Positions 1 to 6,091 of a stretch of DNA of 11,997 nt are shown here, one piece after another. This DNA comes from Ruminococcus flavefaciens (GTDB lineage Bacteria; Bacillota; Clostridia; Oscillospirales; Ruminococcaceae), in the NCBI GenBank assembly GCA_002350065.1, contig DEDQ01000006.1, positions 282 through 12,278 of the forward strand. The letters are read 5' to 3'. A program made the translations under genes and the position numbers. Under the pieces are notes generated by a model. That model had not been told where the DNA came from. It made no database searches and saw only the letters and a list, made by a program, of their open reading frames with translations. Each line of letters opens with the position of its first letter. The stretch's first letter is position 1.

Positions 1-35
1 GGGCACATTGTTTCAACTTCGTGAGAATAAATCAT
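1..35 (-). CDS. 5' end of an unidentified leftward gene, cut by the window edge
   Basis: Reading the minus strand, an AAAGGAG ribosome site lies 8 bases before an ATG at 33-35. The frame stays open to the window edge and gives MIYSHEVETMC. A good promoter lies upstream at 120-148, which supports a real gene. Eleven residues are too few to assign a family. The inferred 5' leader is about 78 bases and contains two AGCCTGT direct repeats (67-73 and 87-93) and a possible 6-bp closing stem (AGAGAA with TTCTCT). I saw no known riboswitch in it. Confidence 0.6.
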   Translation of the reverse strand, partial: MIYSHEVETMC

Positions 36-119
36 TATAAATACTCCTTTCAGATATTATAAGAGAAGCCTGTCCTGACATTGAATAGCCTGTTCAGCCG
101 TTCTCTCACATACAATTAC

Positions 120-148
120 ATTATACAACATTTCCGGTCTCTAATCAA
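120..148 (-). promoter_or_regulatory. Sigma-A-type promoter for the left-edge gene
   Basis: On the minus strand, TTGATT (143-148) is followed after 17 bases by a perfect TATAAT (120-125). The predicted start of transcription is near 113, giving a leader of about 78 bases before the ATG at 35. Confidence 0.65.
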
Positions 149-197
149 GCATTTTGACAAATGTTAATCAATCTGTTTGTTATATTCTCCTAACAAG

Positions 198-230
198 ATA
201 AAATAAAAAGGGACTCCCGCAGGAGTCCCT
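198..230 (-). terminator. Rho-independent terminator of the ppa-prs operon
   Basis: On the minus strand a 9-bp stem AGGGACTCC/GGAGTCCCT with a 4-base loop is followed directly by TTTTATTTTA. It begins 6 bases past the prs stop. The plus strand lacks a T-run after the stem, so it should act only on leftward transcripts. Confidence 0.9.
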
Positions 231-236
231 GAAAAA

Positions 237-1382
237 TCACTTCATACCGTACTTCTTGAGAAGTGTATCTATTTTTGTATGAGGATCAATTATCTTGCTG
301 ATAGAAACATCGTGGTTGATAGCCTCGATGAAGTATGCGATATACTTGGAAACATCAACATCGTGGAACCACGGTCTGCTGAGCAGCTCGGGAGTTCTGT
401 ATGTGAGGTTTGTACCGAATACACCGTCGATTATGCCGTCTTCATAAGCCTTGTCGAACTTTTCGAGTCCGTTTGTGAAGATGGTATATGTAGCGTAAGT
501 GAAAATTCTGCCTGCATTCTTCTTCTTGAGGTTGTATGCGAGGTCGAGCATAGACTCACCGGAAGAGATGATATCGTCTGCAACGAAGATATCCTTGCCC
601 TCAACGGGATTTCCGAGGTACTCGTGAGCAACGATAGGATTGCGTCCGTTGATTATCTGCGAATAGTCGCGGCGCTTGTAGAACATACCCATGTCAACTC
701 CGAGAACGGAAGCGTAGTACATATTTCTGTTGAGAGCGCCCTCGTCGGGAGAAACTATCATGAACTTGTCCTTGGTAAGGTTGATGTCCTTTATCTCCTT
801 GAGGAGTGCTTTAAGCACCTGATATGTAGGCATTACGTTATCAAATCCCATGAGCGGAACAGCATTCTGAACTCTCGGGTCGTGAGCATCGAAGCAAACG
901 ATGTTTGAAACTCCCATAGCCTCGAGCTCCTGAAGAGCGCAGGCACAGTCGAGAGACTCGCGGTAGTTTCTGCGGTGCTGTCTGCCGCCGTAGAGAGAAG
1001 GCATGATAACAGTGATGCGGTTAGCCTTGCCGCTTGCAGCCTGAATTATACGCTTGAGGTCCTGGAAGTGGTCATCAGGAGACATAGCGTTCTGCATTCC
1101 GAAGTAATCATATTTTATGCTGTAGTTGCCTACGTCGATGATGATGAAGAGGTCAATGCCGCGTACAGTAGACTTGATAAGACCTTTACCGTCACCGGAT
1201 GAGAAGCGAGGGCACTCGCACTCGATAAGAAAGCTGTCAGTCTCGTAACCGGCAAGCTTTGACCATTCGGTCAGGTAGTTGTCGATCTTGTTGCCAAGGT
1301 CGGTAACGCTGTTCATTGCAATGATTCCGATAGGTGCAGCACTTGATTCGCTGGAGAATAAATTTTCACTTGAAGCAGTCAT
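237..1382 (-). CDS. prs: Ribose-phosphate pyrophosphokinase (PRPP synthetase), long clostridial form
   Basis: Transfers pyrophosphate from ATP to ribose 5-phosphate, giving PRPP for purine, pyrimidine, NAD, His and Trp synthesis in the cytosol. Visible elements in the 381-aa product: VRGIDLFII (73-81); GGRQHRR (132-138), matching the usual YARQDRR ATP-binding stretch; DAHDP (165-169) at the DLHA position; SPDEGALNR (211-219); KRR (236-238), the flexible-loop basic residues; and VADDIISSGES (267-277), the PRPP-binding loop. It is about 60 residues longer than typical bacterial Prs (about 315), with extra sequence after the first strand and at the C-terminus, and several signatures are divergent. 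Start: ATG at 1380-1382 follows AAAGGAA. The reading frame extends 28 codons further into ppa but without a ribosome site. It is the second gene of an operon with ppa, 16 bases downstream. Identity is secure; activity is inferred. Confidence 0.93.
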   Translation of the reverse strand: MTASSENLFSSESSAAPIGIIAMNSVTDLGNKIDNYLTEWSKLAGYETDSFLIECECPRFSSGDGKGLIKSTVRGIDLFIIIDVGNYSIKYDYFGMQNAMSPDDHFQDLKRIIQAASGKANRITVIMPSLYGGRQHRRNYRESLDCACALQELEAMGVSNIVCFDAHDPRVQNAVPLMGFDNVMPTYQVLKALLKEIKDINLTKDKFMIVSPDEGALNRNMYYASVLGVDMGMFYKRRDYSQIINGRNPIVAHEYLGNPVEGKDIFVADDIISSGESMLDLAYNLKKKNAGRIFTYATYTIFTNGLEKFDKAYEDGIIDGVFGTNLTYRTPELLSRPWFHDVDVSKYIAYFIEAINHDVSISKIIDPHTKIDTLLKKYGMK

Positions 1383-1398
1383 AATTGATTCCTTTCTT

Positions 1399-1932
1399 TT
1401 ACTTGCAGAAGTTCTGAATGTAGTTCTCGATATCGCCGGCGATGATCTCCTTGGCAATATCAGCATGGTCGACCTCGTTTACAACGGTGGTCTTGTTTTC
1501 AAGCTCCTTGTAGACGGTGAAGAAGTGGGTCATCTCGTCGAAGATATGCTTCGGGAGCTGTTCGATGTCCATATACATATTATAATTTGGGTCATCGAAC
1601 GGAACGGCGATTATCTTATCGTCGCGGTGACCGTTGTCGAGCATTCTTATAACGCCGATAGGATAGCATTTTACCAGAGTCAGCGGCACAAGAGTCTCAG
1701 AGCAGAGCACAAGCACATCGAGCGGGTCGTTATCATCGGAGTAGGTACGCGGGATAAGTCCGTAGTTTGCAGGATAATGAGTAGAGGTATGAAGGATGCG
1801 GTCCATTTTGATAAAGCCGGTATCCTTATCGAGCTCATACTTTATCTTGCTGCCTTTTCCGATCTCGATAACTGCGTAAAAGCTGTCAGGTGTGATCTTC
1901 TTCGGGTTGATGTCATGCCAGATATTTCTCAT
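1399..1932 (-). CDS. ppa: Soluble inorganic pyrophosphatase, family I
   Basis: Hydrolyses PPi to two phosphates in the cytosol, pulling PPi-releasing biosynthetic reactions forward. The 177-aa length fits the family. Residues can be matched to the E. coli enzyme: E23, K31, E33 and R45 near the N-terminus; YPANYG with Y57; the signature DDNDPLD with D67, D69 and D72; D99, D104 and K106; and Y141-K142. All main metal and phosphate ligands therefore appear present. The ATG at 1930-1932 follows GGAGGG at good spacing. It has its own strong promoter and leads a two-gene operon with prs. The pairing makes sense because phosphoribosyltransferases that consume PRPP release PPi. Confidence 0.96.
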   Translation of the reverse strand: MRNIWHDINPKKITPDSFYAVIEIGKGSKIKYELDKDTGFIKMDRILHTSTHYPANYGLIPRTYSDDNDPLDVLVLCSETLVPLTLVKCYPIGVIRMLDNGHRDDKIIAVPFDDPNYNMYMDIEQLPKHIFDEMTHFFTVYKELENKTTVVNEVDHADIAKEIIAGDIENYIQNFCK

Positions 1933-1977
1933 GTTTGATCCCTCCGCAGTAAGATTATTCGGGTCATTCTATATTTA

Positions 1978-2005
1978 AGTATACCATTTTTTTAGAATTT
2001 GTCAA
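1978..2005 (-). promoter_or_regulatory. Promoter of the ppa-prs operon
   Basis: On the minus strand, a consensus TTGACA (2000-2005) is followed after 16 bases by TATACT (1978-1983), preceded by TGG, an extended -10. Predicted transcription start is about 40 bases before the ppa ATG. This is one of the strongest-looking promoters in the window. Confidence 0.8.
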
Positions 2006-2120
2006 TGTTAGACATTCCGCCCTGTTGAATTTCGTCAATATGACAGTATTTTATGCAGATAACAAGAAAAATTTTAGATTTATACCATACCCATAAATTC
2101 AACATATAGCAGAGGTACTT

Positions 2121-2156
2121 TTTAACGTAAAATAGGCGTTTTCAGCCTAAGTTAAA
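2121..2156. repeat. Two-part inverted repeat upstream of the sensor-cyclase gene
   Basis: Outer arms TTTAAC (2121-2126) and GTTAAA (2151-2156) enclose inner arms TAGGC (2133-2137) and GCCTA (2145-2149) around a 7-base loop. The halves are separated by an unequal internal loop (6 bases against 1). No T-run follows on either strand, so it does not look like a terminator. It could be an operator or chance pairing in AT-rich DNA. Confidence 0.35.
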
Positions 2157-2174
2157 TATAACTAACAGTTGAAT

Positions 2175-2195
2175 GCAGCGTAATATATACGCTGC
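2175..2195. repeat. Perfect 8-bp inverted repeat, candidate operator
   Basis: GCAGCGTA (2175-2182) and TACGCTGC (2188-2195) are perfect inverted arms around ATATA. The arms are GC-richer than the surrounding AT-rich DNA. The site lies about 60 bases upstream of the -35 of the sensor-cyclase promoter, a position suited to a dimeric regulator. No T-run follows on either strand. Confidence 0.5.
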
Positions 2196-2252
2196 GAATA
2201 TAAATATGAACTATAATTGAATTACGCTAATAATTATTATATTGAAAAACTA

Positions 2253-2281
2253 TTGATTTTTTAGGAATTTTATTGTACAAT
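2253..2281 (+). promoter_or_regulatory. Promoter of the PBP-GGDEF sensor gene
   Basis: TTGATT (2253-2258), a 17-base spacer, then TACAAT (2276-2281). Predicted transcription start is near 2288. This falls on the first in-frame ATG (2290) and supports translation from the TTG at 2326 instead. Confidence 0.65.
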
Positions 2282-2305
2282 ATATATACATGATTTCAAA
2301 ATCAC

Positions 2306-2315
2306 AGGAAGGAAG
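2306..2315 (+). promoter_or_regulatory. Ribosome binding site that places the sensor start at TTG 2326
   Basis: AGGAAGGAAG lies 10 bases before an in-frame TTG at 2326-2328. No comparable site precedes the upstream in-frame ATG at 2290, and that ATG coincides with the predicted transcription start. Confidence 0.65.
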
Positions 2316-2325
2316 TGAATTCGAC

Positions 2326-4245
2326 TTGACTAAACATAAGATCGCTGTTGTTGTTGCCGGTATAGATCAGAGCTACCAGAGCAGTATCCTGCACGGCATT
2401 GAATCGGCTGCACGCGATTGTATGCTTGATTTTGCAGTTTTTGCTTCGTTCAGCGGCACTATGGGCAATGCAAGTCATGATTCAGGCGAATACAATATTT
2501 TCCGTCTTGCTGACTTTTCCGGCTTTGATGGTGCGATACTTCTAACCAATACTATAGATAACAGAGAGGTCGTTGAGAGGATACACAGCCGGATCAAGGC
2601 TGCCGGTATCCCTGCTGTAAGCATCGACGAGGATATCCCCGAGATGTACTACATCGGAGTCGACAACAAGACTGCCATGCGAAAAATGACCGAACATTTC
2701 GTCAAGGACCACGGCTTCACCAAATTCAACTATATATCCGGACCCGAGGGCAATCCCGAAAGCGTAGACCGTCTTAACGCATTCCTCGAAGTCCTCAATG
2801 AAAACGGTCTCTCCATTGAGAAGGAACGCCTGTATTACGGAGATTTCCGTGCTCCTACAGGAAAAGCGGCTGTAGAATACTTCCTTGAGCATAACGACTC
2901 GATACCGCAGGCTCTTATCTGTGCAAACGATGTAATGGCTGCATCTGCGATAAACATCCTTCTCGACAAGGGCTACAAGATACCGGAAGATATCGCCGTT
3001 TCCGGATTTGACAACACCTACAACAACCATAATTTCCGCATAGAGCTGACCTCAGTCGAGCGTCCCCTCGCCTATTCCGGCGAGCTTGCCTGCGAGATAC
3101 TACGTGACCATTTCAGCGGCTTCGAGCCCGAACGCAGTATCGTTCTCGACCTGAAACCTCGCTTCACAGAGAGCTGCGGCTGCCACGACAGCGTTATCCA
3201 TGATATAAGACAGTATAAGGAGCTCAACGTCAGCAACTACAACAAGCTCGAGCTGATAGGCAAGTATCAGGTGCTGATGAACAAGATATCCTGCGAGCTG
3301 CAGGGCTGTTCCACATTTGATGAATACATCATCACACTCAGGAAATATGTGGAGGAAATGGACCCCGAGGAGTTCTACTTCTGTCTCTGCGACGACTGGG
3401 ACAATGAACGCATCGACGAGCGGCGCGGCAGGGAAGAAAGCGAAATACCTACCGCATATACAGAGTATATGCTTATCCCTATCGCCTACTGTCAGCATAA
3501 GTTCCACGACGAGGTGAACATAATAAAGAAAAGCGAGCTCGTTCCAAAGCTTAATTCCGATAACGAAGCGGGCAAGTTCTATTATACAGTTCCGCTCCAT
3601 TTCGGCGAGCGCTGCCTCGGATACATGGTAATATGCAATTTCAAGTATCCGCTCCACAATTCGATGTTCCAGTCGTGGTGCATAGCAATGAGCAACTCGC
3701 TTGAGAATATGCGCAAGGTAAGCACGCTGAAATATGCCGTAGAACGTCTCGGAAAGCTCTATGCACAGGATACCTTCACCGGCATCGCAAACCGCAACGG
3801 ATTCGTGCTTGCTACCAAAAACGTATTCCGCGACTGTATCGCCGAGGGACGCAACGTAATGCTCATGTTCATAGACCTTGACGGGCTCAAAACTATAAAC
3901 GATACCTACGGTCACGATATCGGCGACGATGCCATTCGTTCGATAGCGAGCGTTCTGCGTGATACCTGCAAAAACGGCGAGATATTCTGCCGCTTCGGAG
4001 GAGACGAATTCATCATATTCGCCGCAGACTCCGACGACGAGACAGCTTCCGCGCTCACCGACCGTATACAGCACAATATCCAGTACGTAAACGAGAGCAT
4101 GAACAATCCATTCACGCTCAGCGCAAGTACAGGATTCATCATCGCAAAGCCGCAGGAAGGCGAAGACCTCTTCCACTTCGTCACCGAAGCAGATAAGATA
4201 ATGTACAAGCAAAAGCGAAAAAAAAAAGCTCTCAAAATATCTTAA
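2326..4245 (+). CDS. Cytosolic LacI-type sugar-binding domain fused to a GGDEF diguanylate cyclase
   Basis: A 639-aa soluble sensor that probably makes cyclic di-GMP in response to a small cytosolic ligand, perhaps a sugar. Residues 4 to about 285 resemble the periplasmic-binding-protein-like fold of LacI regulators (KIAVVVAG start, ICANDVMAASAINILLDKGYKIPEDIAVSGFDN core), but no helix-turn-helix precedes it. It ends in ESCGC (282-286), followed by a middle region of about 190 residues that may be GAF-like. A GGDEF domain covers about 482-635: DTFTGIANRNGF, metal-site D517 in FIDLDGLKTIND, and an intact GGDEF (558-562). The usual RxxD inhibitory site reads KNGE (549-552). There is no signal peptide or membrane segment. 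The TTG start is preferred (AGGAAGGAAG upstream); an ATG at 2290 would add 12 residues. A run of ten A's (4218-4227) lies near the end. It is a single-gene unit. Ligand unknown. Confidence 0.88.
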   Translation: MTKHKIAVVVAGIDQSYQSSILHGIESAARDCMLDFAVFASFSGTMGNASHDSGEYNIFRLADFSGFDGAILLTNTIDNREVVERIHSRIKAAGIPAVSIDEDIPEMYYIGVDNKTAMRKMTEHFVKDHGFTKFNYISGPEGNPESVDRLNAFLEVLNENGLSIEKERLYYGDFRAPTGKAAVEYFLEHNDSIPQALICANDVMAASAINILLDKGYKIPEDIAVSGFDNTYNNHNFRIELTSVERPLAYSGELACEILRDHFSGFEPERSIVLDLKPRFTESCGCHDSVIHDIRQYKELNVSNYNKLELIGKYQVLMNKISCELQGCSTFDEYIITLRKYVEEMDPEEFYFCLCDDWDNERIDERRGREESEIPTAYTEYMLIPIAYCQHKFHDEVNIIKKSELVPKLNSDNEAGKFYYTVPLHFGERCLGYMVICNFKYPLHNSMFQSWCIAMSNSLENMRKVSTLKYAVERLGKLYAQDTFTGIANRNGFVLATKNVFRDCIAEGRNVMLMFIDLDGLKTINDTYGHDIGDDAIRSIASVLRDTCKNGEIFCRFGGDEFIIFAADSDDETASALTDRIQHNIQYVNESMNNPFTLSASTGFIIAKPQEGEDLFHFVTEADKIMYKQKRKKKALKIS

Positions 4246-4271
4246 AAAATAATCCCAATTAAATAAAAATT

Positions 4272-4299
4272 AAAAGCCGTTCAATCCTGAACGGCTTTT
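4272..4299. terminator. Shared bidirectional terminator between the sensor-cyclase and exonuclease III genes
   Basis: A perfect 12-bp inverted repeat (AAAAGCCGTTCA / TGAACGGCTTTT) with a 4-base loop sits between two convergent stops. Rightward transcripts end in TTTTGTATTA. Leftward transcripts have the better T-rich tail (TTTTAATTTTTATTT). Confidence 0.9.
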
Positions 4300-4305
4300 G
4301 TATTA

Positions 4306-5058
4306 TCACAGCTCAACTGTAAGCTCGACCGGACAGTGGTCGCTTCCGAAAATATCGCTGAGTATGCGTGAATCCTGCACCTTCTCCATAAGGCGCTCGG
4401 AGACTACAAAATAGTCGATACGCCACCCTGCATTCTTCTCTCGGGCTTTGAACCTGTATGACCACCACGAATACGCTCCCACGGTATCGGGATAGAGCCT
4501 GCGGAACGTATCAGCAAATCCGGCAGCGAGAAGCTCAGTGAATTTGCCGCGCTCCTCGTCCGAGAATCCGGCATTTCCGGCGTTGGACTTGGGATTTTTC
4601 AGGTCTATCTCGTTGTGAGCGACGTTGAGGTCGCCGCAGTATACGACCGGCTTTTTGCTGTCGAGCTCCGAGAGATAAGCACGCATCGCGTCCTCAAATT
4701 CCATGCGGTAGCCGATGCGTTTCAGCTCGGGCTGAGCATTCGGCACATAGCAGCAGACAAAGTAGAAATCCTCGTACTCGCAGGTAATGACCCTGCCCTC
4801 GTCGTTGTGCTCGCCGTTGAGACCATATGCCACGGAAAGCGGCTCCTTTTTGGTAAACACGGCAGTTCCGGAGTATCCCTTCTTTATCGCGCTGTTGAAG
4901 TAGACATGGTAGCCCTCGGGCGCAAAATCCGCCTGATCGGGCTGCATTTTAGTTTCCTGTATGCAGAAGATATCCGCGTCAGCCTGCGAGAAAAAGTCGC
5001 CGAAGCCCTTGGTCAGACAAGCGCGGAAACCGTTTACATTCCATGATATAAATTTCAT
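4306..5058 (-). CDS. xth: Exodeoxyribonuclease III (AP endonuclease, ExoIII family)
   Basis: Cuts DNA at abasic sites and removes 3'-blocking groups in base-excision repair. The 250-aa protein covers the whole exonuclease/endonuclease/phosphatase fold: SWNVNG with N7; QETK with metal-ligand E35; CYVPNAQ with Y104; GDLNVAH with catalytic D143 and N145; GWRIDYFVVS (211-220); and the terminal SDHCPV with D240 and H241. All expected active-site residues are present and the length is normal. The ATG at 5056-5058 follows GGGGAG. It has its own promoter, divergent from the dehydrogenase gene, and converges with the cyclase gene at a shared terminator. Nothing suggests a function beyond repair. Confidence 0.96.
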   Translation of the reverse strand: MKFISWNVNGFRACLTKGFGDFFSQADADIFCIQETKMQPDQADFAPEGYHVYFNSAIKKGYSGTAVFTKKEPLSVAYGLNGEHNDEGRVITCEYEDFYFVCCYVPNAQPELKRIGYRMEFEDAMRAYLSELDSKKPVVYCGDLNVAHNEIDLKNPKSNAGNAGFSDEERGKFTELLAAGFADTFRRLYPDTVGAYSWWSYRFKAREKNAGWRIDYFVVSERLMEKVQDSRILSDIFGSDHCPVELTVEL

Positions 5059-5079
5059 TTTACCACTCCCCTTTTAATT

Positions 5080-5108
5080 ATTCTAACATATTCCAGAAAA
5101 AATAGCAA
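5080..5108 (-). promoter_or_regulatory. Promoter of the exonuclease III gene
   Basis: On the minus strand TTGCTA (5103-5108), a 17-base spacer, then TAGAAT (5080-5085) preceded by TGT, an extended -10. It gives a short leader before the ATG at 5058. Its -35 lies 8 bases from the -35 of the divergent promoter. Confidence 0.65.
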
Positions 5109-5116
5109 GAACTGAA

Positions 5117-5145
5117 TAGACATTTTTCTCGATTTATGTTATAAT
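5117..5145 (+). promoter_or_regulatory. Promoter of the short-chain dehydrogenase gene
   Basis: TAGACA (5117-5122), a 17-base spacer, then a perfect TATAAT (5140-5145) preceded by TGT, an extended -10. Predicted start near 5152 gives a leader of about 23 bases containing AAAGGAG. Confidence 0.75.
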
Positions 5146-5174
5146 ATTGACAATGTTATAAAAGGAGTGAACTT

Positions 5175-5882
5175 ATGCAGCAAACTGCACTCGTGACCGG
5201 CGGAGCCGGCGGCATCGGCGATGCGATATGCCGCAAACTCGCATCAGCAGGTTATTTCGTATACATCGGCTATTCCTCGTCGGAGGCGAAAGCCTCAGCT
5301 CTCGCGGAGAAAATCGGCGGCAAAGCCATAAAGCTCGATGTCACATCTTCTGCCGACATCGCAAAAGCCGCTGAAATATGCGGAAATATCGACCTTCTCA
5401 TCAACAATGCCGGAGTTTCTGAAATCGACCTCTTCACGTCCATATCTCCGGAAAAGAGCAGCCGCATACTCGCGGTCGACCTCGCGGGGACTATGGAATG
5501 CTCCCGCACATTCGTCAAGGGCATGATAAGCCGCAAATCCGGCTGTATCGTCAATATCTCGTCCATGTGGGGACAGGTCGGAGCATCATGCGAGGTCGAC
5601 TATTCTGCCGCAAAAGCCGGTATAATCGGATTTACAAAGGCACTTGCAAAGGAGGTCGCTCCCTCCGGTATCCGCGTCAACTGCGTGTCGCCCGGCTTCA
5701 TCATGACAGAGATGAACAGCCGTTTCTCTCCGGAAGACCTCGAGCTCATACGCGAGGATATACCTCTCGGCATCTTCGGAGAACCGCGTCACATCGCCGA
5801 TGCCGTAGCATTTCTGAGCTCCCCTGCTGCTGAATACATCACAGGACAGGTTCTCGCGGTCAACGGCGGAATGGTAATATAA
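5175..5882 (+). CDS. Short-chain dehydrogenase/reductase, FabG-like
   Basis: A 235-aa classical SDR of the 3-oxoacyl-ACP reductase type, expected to reduce a keto group with NAD(P)H in the cytosol. Visible elements: cofactor loop TGGAGGIG (8-15); LDV (54-56); NNAG (77-80); catalytic S130 in NISS, Y143 and K147 in YSAAKAG, with the S-Y spacing of 13 seen in FabG; and PGFIMTEM after the active site. No acidic residue ends the second strand (GYSSS), which fits NADP(H) use, though this is inference. The ATG follows AAAGGAG. It is not next to other fatty-acid genes and has its own promoter, so it may not be the housekeeping FabG. The substrate cannot be read from sequence. Confidence 0.9.
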   Translation: MQQTALVTGGAGGIGDAICRKLASAGYFVYIGYSSSEAKASALAEKIGGKAIKLDVTSSADIAKAAEICGNIDLLINNAGVSEIDLFTSISPEKSSRILAVDLAGTMECSRTFVKGMISRKSGCIVNISSMWGQVGASCEVDYSAAKAGIIGFTKALAKEVAPSGIRVNCVSPGFIMTEMNSRFSPEDLELIREDIPLGIFGEPRHIADAVAFLSSPAAEYITGQVLAVNGGMVI

Positions 5883-5905
5883 CATTGTACGATGTGCATA
5901 AAAAA

Positions 5906-5924
5906 CGCATACTCATTTCATGCG
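5906..5924. repeat. Short inverted repeat after the dehydrogenase gene
   Basis: CGCAT (5906-5910) and ATGCG (5920-5924) flank a 9-base loop. No T-run follows, so this is a poor terminator. No better terminator is seen before the next promoter at 5979, and some read-through into the LtaS-like gene is possible. Confidence 0.3.
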
Positions 5925-5978
5925 CAATTACTAAAACGCTGAAAATAATGACAAAATAATGATATTTCAGAAATAATA

Positions 5979-6007
5979 TTGAAACTTCCTTTTCAATATG
6001 ATATTAT
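5979..6007 (+). promoter_or_regulatory. Promoter of the LtaS-like/thioesterase unit
   Basis: TTGAAA (5979-5984), a 17-base spacer, then TATTAT (6002-6007) preceded by TGA, an extended -10. Predicted start near 6014, giving a leader of about 78 bases before the chosen ATG at 6092. The first in-frame ATG (6017) would be almost leaderless. Confidence 0.7.
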
Positions 6008-6079
6008 ATTGGTATCATGGATACCACATCTATTGCGATATCCGTTTTTTCATCTATATATTGTAAATTCGACAGAGAT

Positions 6080-6085
6080 GGGGGA
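6080..6085 (+). promoter_or_regulatory. Ribosome binding site deciding the LtaS-like start
   Basis: GGGGGA is 6 bases from the ATG at 6092-6094. It abuts another in-frame ATG at 6086, too close for normal initiation. The upstream ATG at 6017 has no ribosome site. Confidence 0.65.
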
Positions 6086-6091
6086 ATGAAA

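Larger units (their letters stand above)
2006..2252. other. AT-rich intergenic region between two divergent promoters
   Basis: This stretch separates the leftward ppa promoter from the rightward sensor-cyclase promoter. The whole gene-free gap runs 1933-2325. I see no convincing gene: the only short plus-strand reading frame (2040-2096, 18 codons) has no ribosome site. It contains two inverted repeats, listed separately at 2121-2156 and 2175-2195. No riboswitch consensus was recognised. Confidence 0.6.

Noticed and set aside
1383..1466. Extended N-terminus for PRPP synthetase from an ATG at 1466
   Set aside because: It would overlap the end of ppa and has no ribosome site. The ATG at 1382 has AAAGGAA at good spacing, and homology begins after it.
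1279..1938. Plus-strand reading frame of 219 codons across the ppa-prs junction
   Set aside because: It is antisense to two well-identified genes and has no supporting motifs.
2040..2096. Possible 18-residue small protein in the gap before the sensor-cyclase
   Set aside because: There is no ribosome site or promoter close by, and such a short frame is expected by chance.
2006..2252. A c-di-GMP riboswitch upstream of the cyclase
   Set aside because: I looked for the conserved GEMM-type core and tetraloop receptor and saw none. The region is also upstream of the predicted promoter, so it would not be in the message.
3100..4212. Long minus-strand reading frame of 370 codons opposite the sensor-cyclase gene
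   Set aside because: It lies wholly opposite the GGDEF gene, whose domains are unmistakable. It has no ribosome site and resembles no family; it is an effect of codon bias on the other strand.
6017..6091. ATG at 6017 as the start of the LtaS-like protein
   Set aside because: It would sit almost on the predicted transcription start without a ribosome site. The 6092 ATG has GGGGGA upstream. I cannot fully exclude leaderless translation.
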